From NCBI GenBank assembly GCA_029879825.1, contig JAOUPL010000082.1:1-5391 (forward strand): a DNA stretch of 5,391 nucleotides, read 5' to 3'. Shown piece after piece: positions 4,965 to 5,391 of the stretch. The position numbers and the translations under genes are program-made. The stretch's first letter is position 1, and every line of letters begins with the position of its first letter. The DNA is from Candidatus Bathyarchaeota archaeon (GTDB lineage Archaea; Thermoproteota; Bathyarchaeia; Bathyarchaeales; Bathyarchaeaceae). The notes under the pieces are model-generated. The model ran no database searches. It was given only the letters and a program-made list of their open reading frames with translations, and was not told where the DNA came from.

Positions 4965-5072
4965 TGGTGCGGGGGGTGGGATTCGAACCCACGAACCCCT
5001 ACGGGACAGGCTCCTGAAGCAATCGCGCACTGTCGGTGCTCTGCGCCTTTAACCTGGCTTGGCGACCCCCGC
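4965..5072 (-). tRNA. tRNA-Leu (anticodon CAG) with a 20-nt intron and encoded CCA
   Basis: Read on the minus strand, the acceptor stem GCGGGGG (5072-5066) pairs with CCCCCGC (4975-4969). Discriminator A is at 4968 and CCA at 4967-4965 is encoded. The T arm GTGGG-TTCGAAT-CCCAC and the long variable arm around CCC-GTA-GGG identify a class II tRNA. Without the intron the anticodon stem is CAGGC/GCCTG, a perfect 5 bp, closing the loop TTCAGGA, so the anticodon is CAG at 5016-5014, reading CUG Leu. Exon 1 is 5072-5041 and exon 2 is 5020-4965. The mature length of 85 nt plus CCA is normal. It converges on the PAS gene with a 6-bp gap. A T-rich tract beyond its 3' end (minus strand, about 4944-4934) that could end transcription lies inside the PAS coding sequence. 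Confidence 0.95.
5021..5040 (-). other. tRNA intron, 20 nt, between positions 29 and 30
   Basis: The intron reads AGCACCGACAGTGCGCGATT on the minus strand. Its removal is the only cut that restores a fully paired anticodon stem, and shifting either boundary by one base breaks the stem. Inside it GCAC/GTGC forms a 4-bp hairpin with loop CGACA. GCGC at the exon 1 end can pair with intron GCGA for 3 of 4 positions, leaving 3-nt bulges AG^A and TT^G at the two cut sites. That is a slightly relaxed bulge-helix-bulge, the substrate of the archaeal splicing endonuclease. Confidence 0.88.
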
Positions 5073-5096
5073 CCGTATTTCCACATCGCAACTCTT

Positions 5097-5107
5097 CCTT
5101 AAGTTTC
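5097..5107 (-). promoter_or_regulatory. possible TATA box for tRNA-Leu
   Basis: The minus strand reads GAAACTTAAGG, with a BRE-like GAAA followed by a TATA-like core. It is centred about 29 nt before the tRNA 5' end, the usual archaeal spacing. Confidence 0.4.
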
Positions 5108-5140
5108 TTTTTGCTTCCGTTCTATTTCCAGCAACGTTCA

Positions 5141-5150
5141 CGTTTAAATG
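5141..5150 (+). promoter_or_regulatory. TATA-like box for the phosphatase gene
   Basis: CGTTTAAATG, centred near 5146, would start transcription near 5172 and leave a leader of about 29 nt. AAGGT (5186-5190) in that leader is a weak ribosome-binding site 10 nt before the ATG. Confidence 0.4.
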
Positions 5151-5200
5151 TGGAGGAGAATAACCTATAATCCGGAAGCCAGAACAAGGTCGCATGATTT

Positions 5201-5391
5201 ATGGATTTGCTAGACATACTAAAAGAATGCTCACAAAAAATGAGGAGAGAAATCCTCACCTTTTACGGATCCCCTGACGCTGCCATCGGGTTTGGTATAG
5301 GCGCCGGCGGCGACACGATGAAAAAAATTGATTTAGTTGCCGAAAAGGCTCTAGTAGACGTTTTAGAGGAACACAAAGTCTCATGCACCCT
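5201..5391 (+). CDS. inositol monophosphatase / fructose-1,6-bisphosphatase family, partial (N-terminus)
   Basis: The frame from ATG 5201 is open to the window edge (63 codons plus 2 bases). The N-terminus is MDLLDILKECSQKM, followed by FGIGAGGDTMKKIDLVAEKA (31-50), which matches the conserved GxGAGGDxTxxID-x-xAE segment of archaeal IMPase-family enzymes; the Lys/Asp of this segment starts the Mg-dependent active-site region. In archaea such proteins commonly hydrolyse both myo-inositol-1-phosphate and fructose-1,6-bisphosphate, supporting inositol-lipid or solute synthesis and gluconeogenesis; which activity applies here cannot be told from the fragment. The motif residues that complete the metal site (the later DPLDG-type and WD-type motifs) lie beyond the window. 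The ATG at 5194 is in another frame that does not encode this motif. The gene is divergent from tRNA-Leu and appears to have its own TATA-like box. Confidence 0.85.
   Translation, partial: MDLLDILKECSQKMRREILTFYGSPDAAIGFGIGAGGDTMKKIDLVAEKALVDVLEEHKVSCT

Noticed and set aside
5014..5040. Canonical 37/38 intron or a CCG or TCA anticodon in the tRNA
   Set aside because: A 37/38 intron after CAGAGCACCGA lacks U33 and leaves no pairing stem. Reading TCA needs a shifted loop with only a 3-bp stem. The 29/30 intron gives a perfect stem and a normal Leu anticodon.
1..5391. CRISPR, insertion sequence, integrase or toxin-antitoxin module
   Set aside because: No regularly spaced repeats, transposase motifs, terminal repeats or paired toxin/antitoxin ORFs were visible on either strand.

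Overview
The window looks archaeal, most likely from a TACK-type lineage such as Bathyarchaeia, although lineage is inference because no rRNA is present. The evidence is: TATA-like boxes at archaeal spacing upstream of most genes; a short leader with an AGGTGA ribosome-binding site before at least one start; TTG/GTG starts; a tRNA-Leu interrupted by a 20-nt intron at a non-anticodon position; a DUF2153-like protein, a family I know only from archaea; and an archaeal-type inositol monophosphatase/FBPase.

Layout from left to right. A membrane protein of the DUF1385 (YqhQ) family runs off the left edge on the minus strand (650 to 1). It is divergent from a small helical DUF2153-like gene (758-1120, plus). 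After a 180-bp gap with a 14-bp alternating-GC palindrome comes a cysteine hydrolase of the isochorismatase/nicotinamidase superfamily (plus, to 1843). This converges, with a 19-bp gap, on an unrecognised 126-residue protein (minus, 2243-1863). Next on the minus strand are an isocitrate/isopropylmalate dehydrogenase family enzyme (3442-2339), a Cys-rich protein resembling TIGR04076 (4060-3596) and a stand-alone NifU C-terminal-type Fe-S scaffold (4450-4226). Each appears to have its own promoter. Divergent from the NifU-like gene is a single PAS-domain protein (4572-4958, plus), with a perfect 15-nt inverted repeat overlapping the NifU-side TATA box. Converging on the PAS gene with a 6-bp gap is tRNA-Leu(CAG) (5072-4965, minus). 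A 5'-partial inositol monophosphatase/FBPase-family gene (5201 onward, plus) leaves on the right.

The genes do not form one pathway. They are mostly single-gene transcription units of core metabolism (dehydrogenase, Fe-S assembly, sugar/inositol phosphatase), a sensor-type domain and conserved unknowns. The best signals for a second look are the 29/30 tRNA-Leu intron with a relaxed bulge-helix-bulge, the operator-like inverted repeat between the NifU-like and PAS genes, and specificity-determining residues in the dehydrogenase and the cysteine hydrolase that argue against simple textbook names. I saw no CRISPR array, transposon, phage module or obvious defence island.
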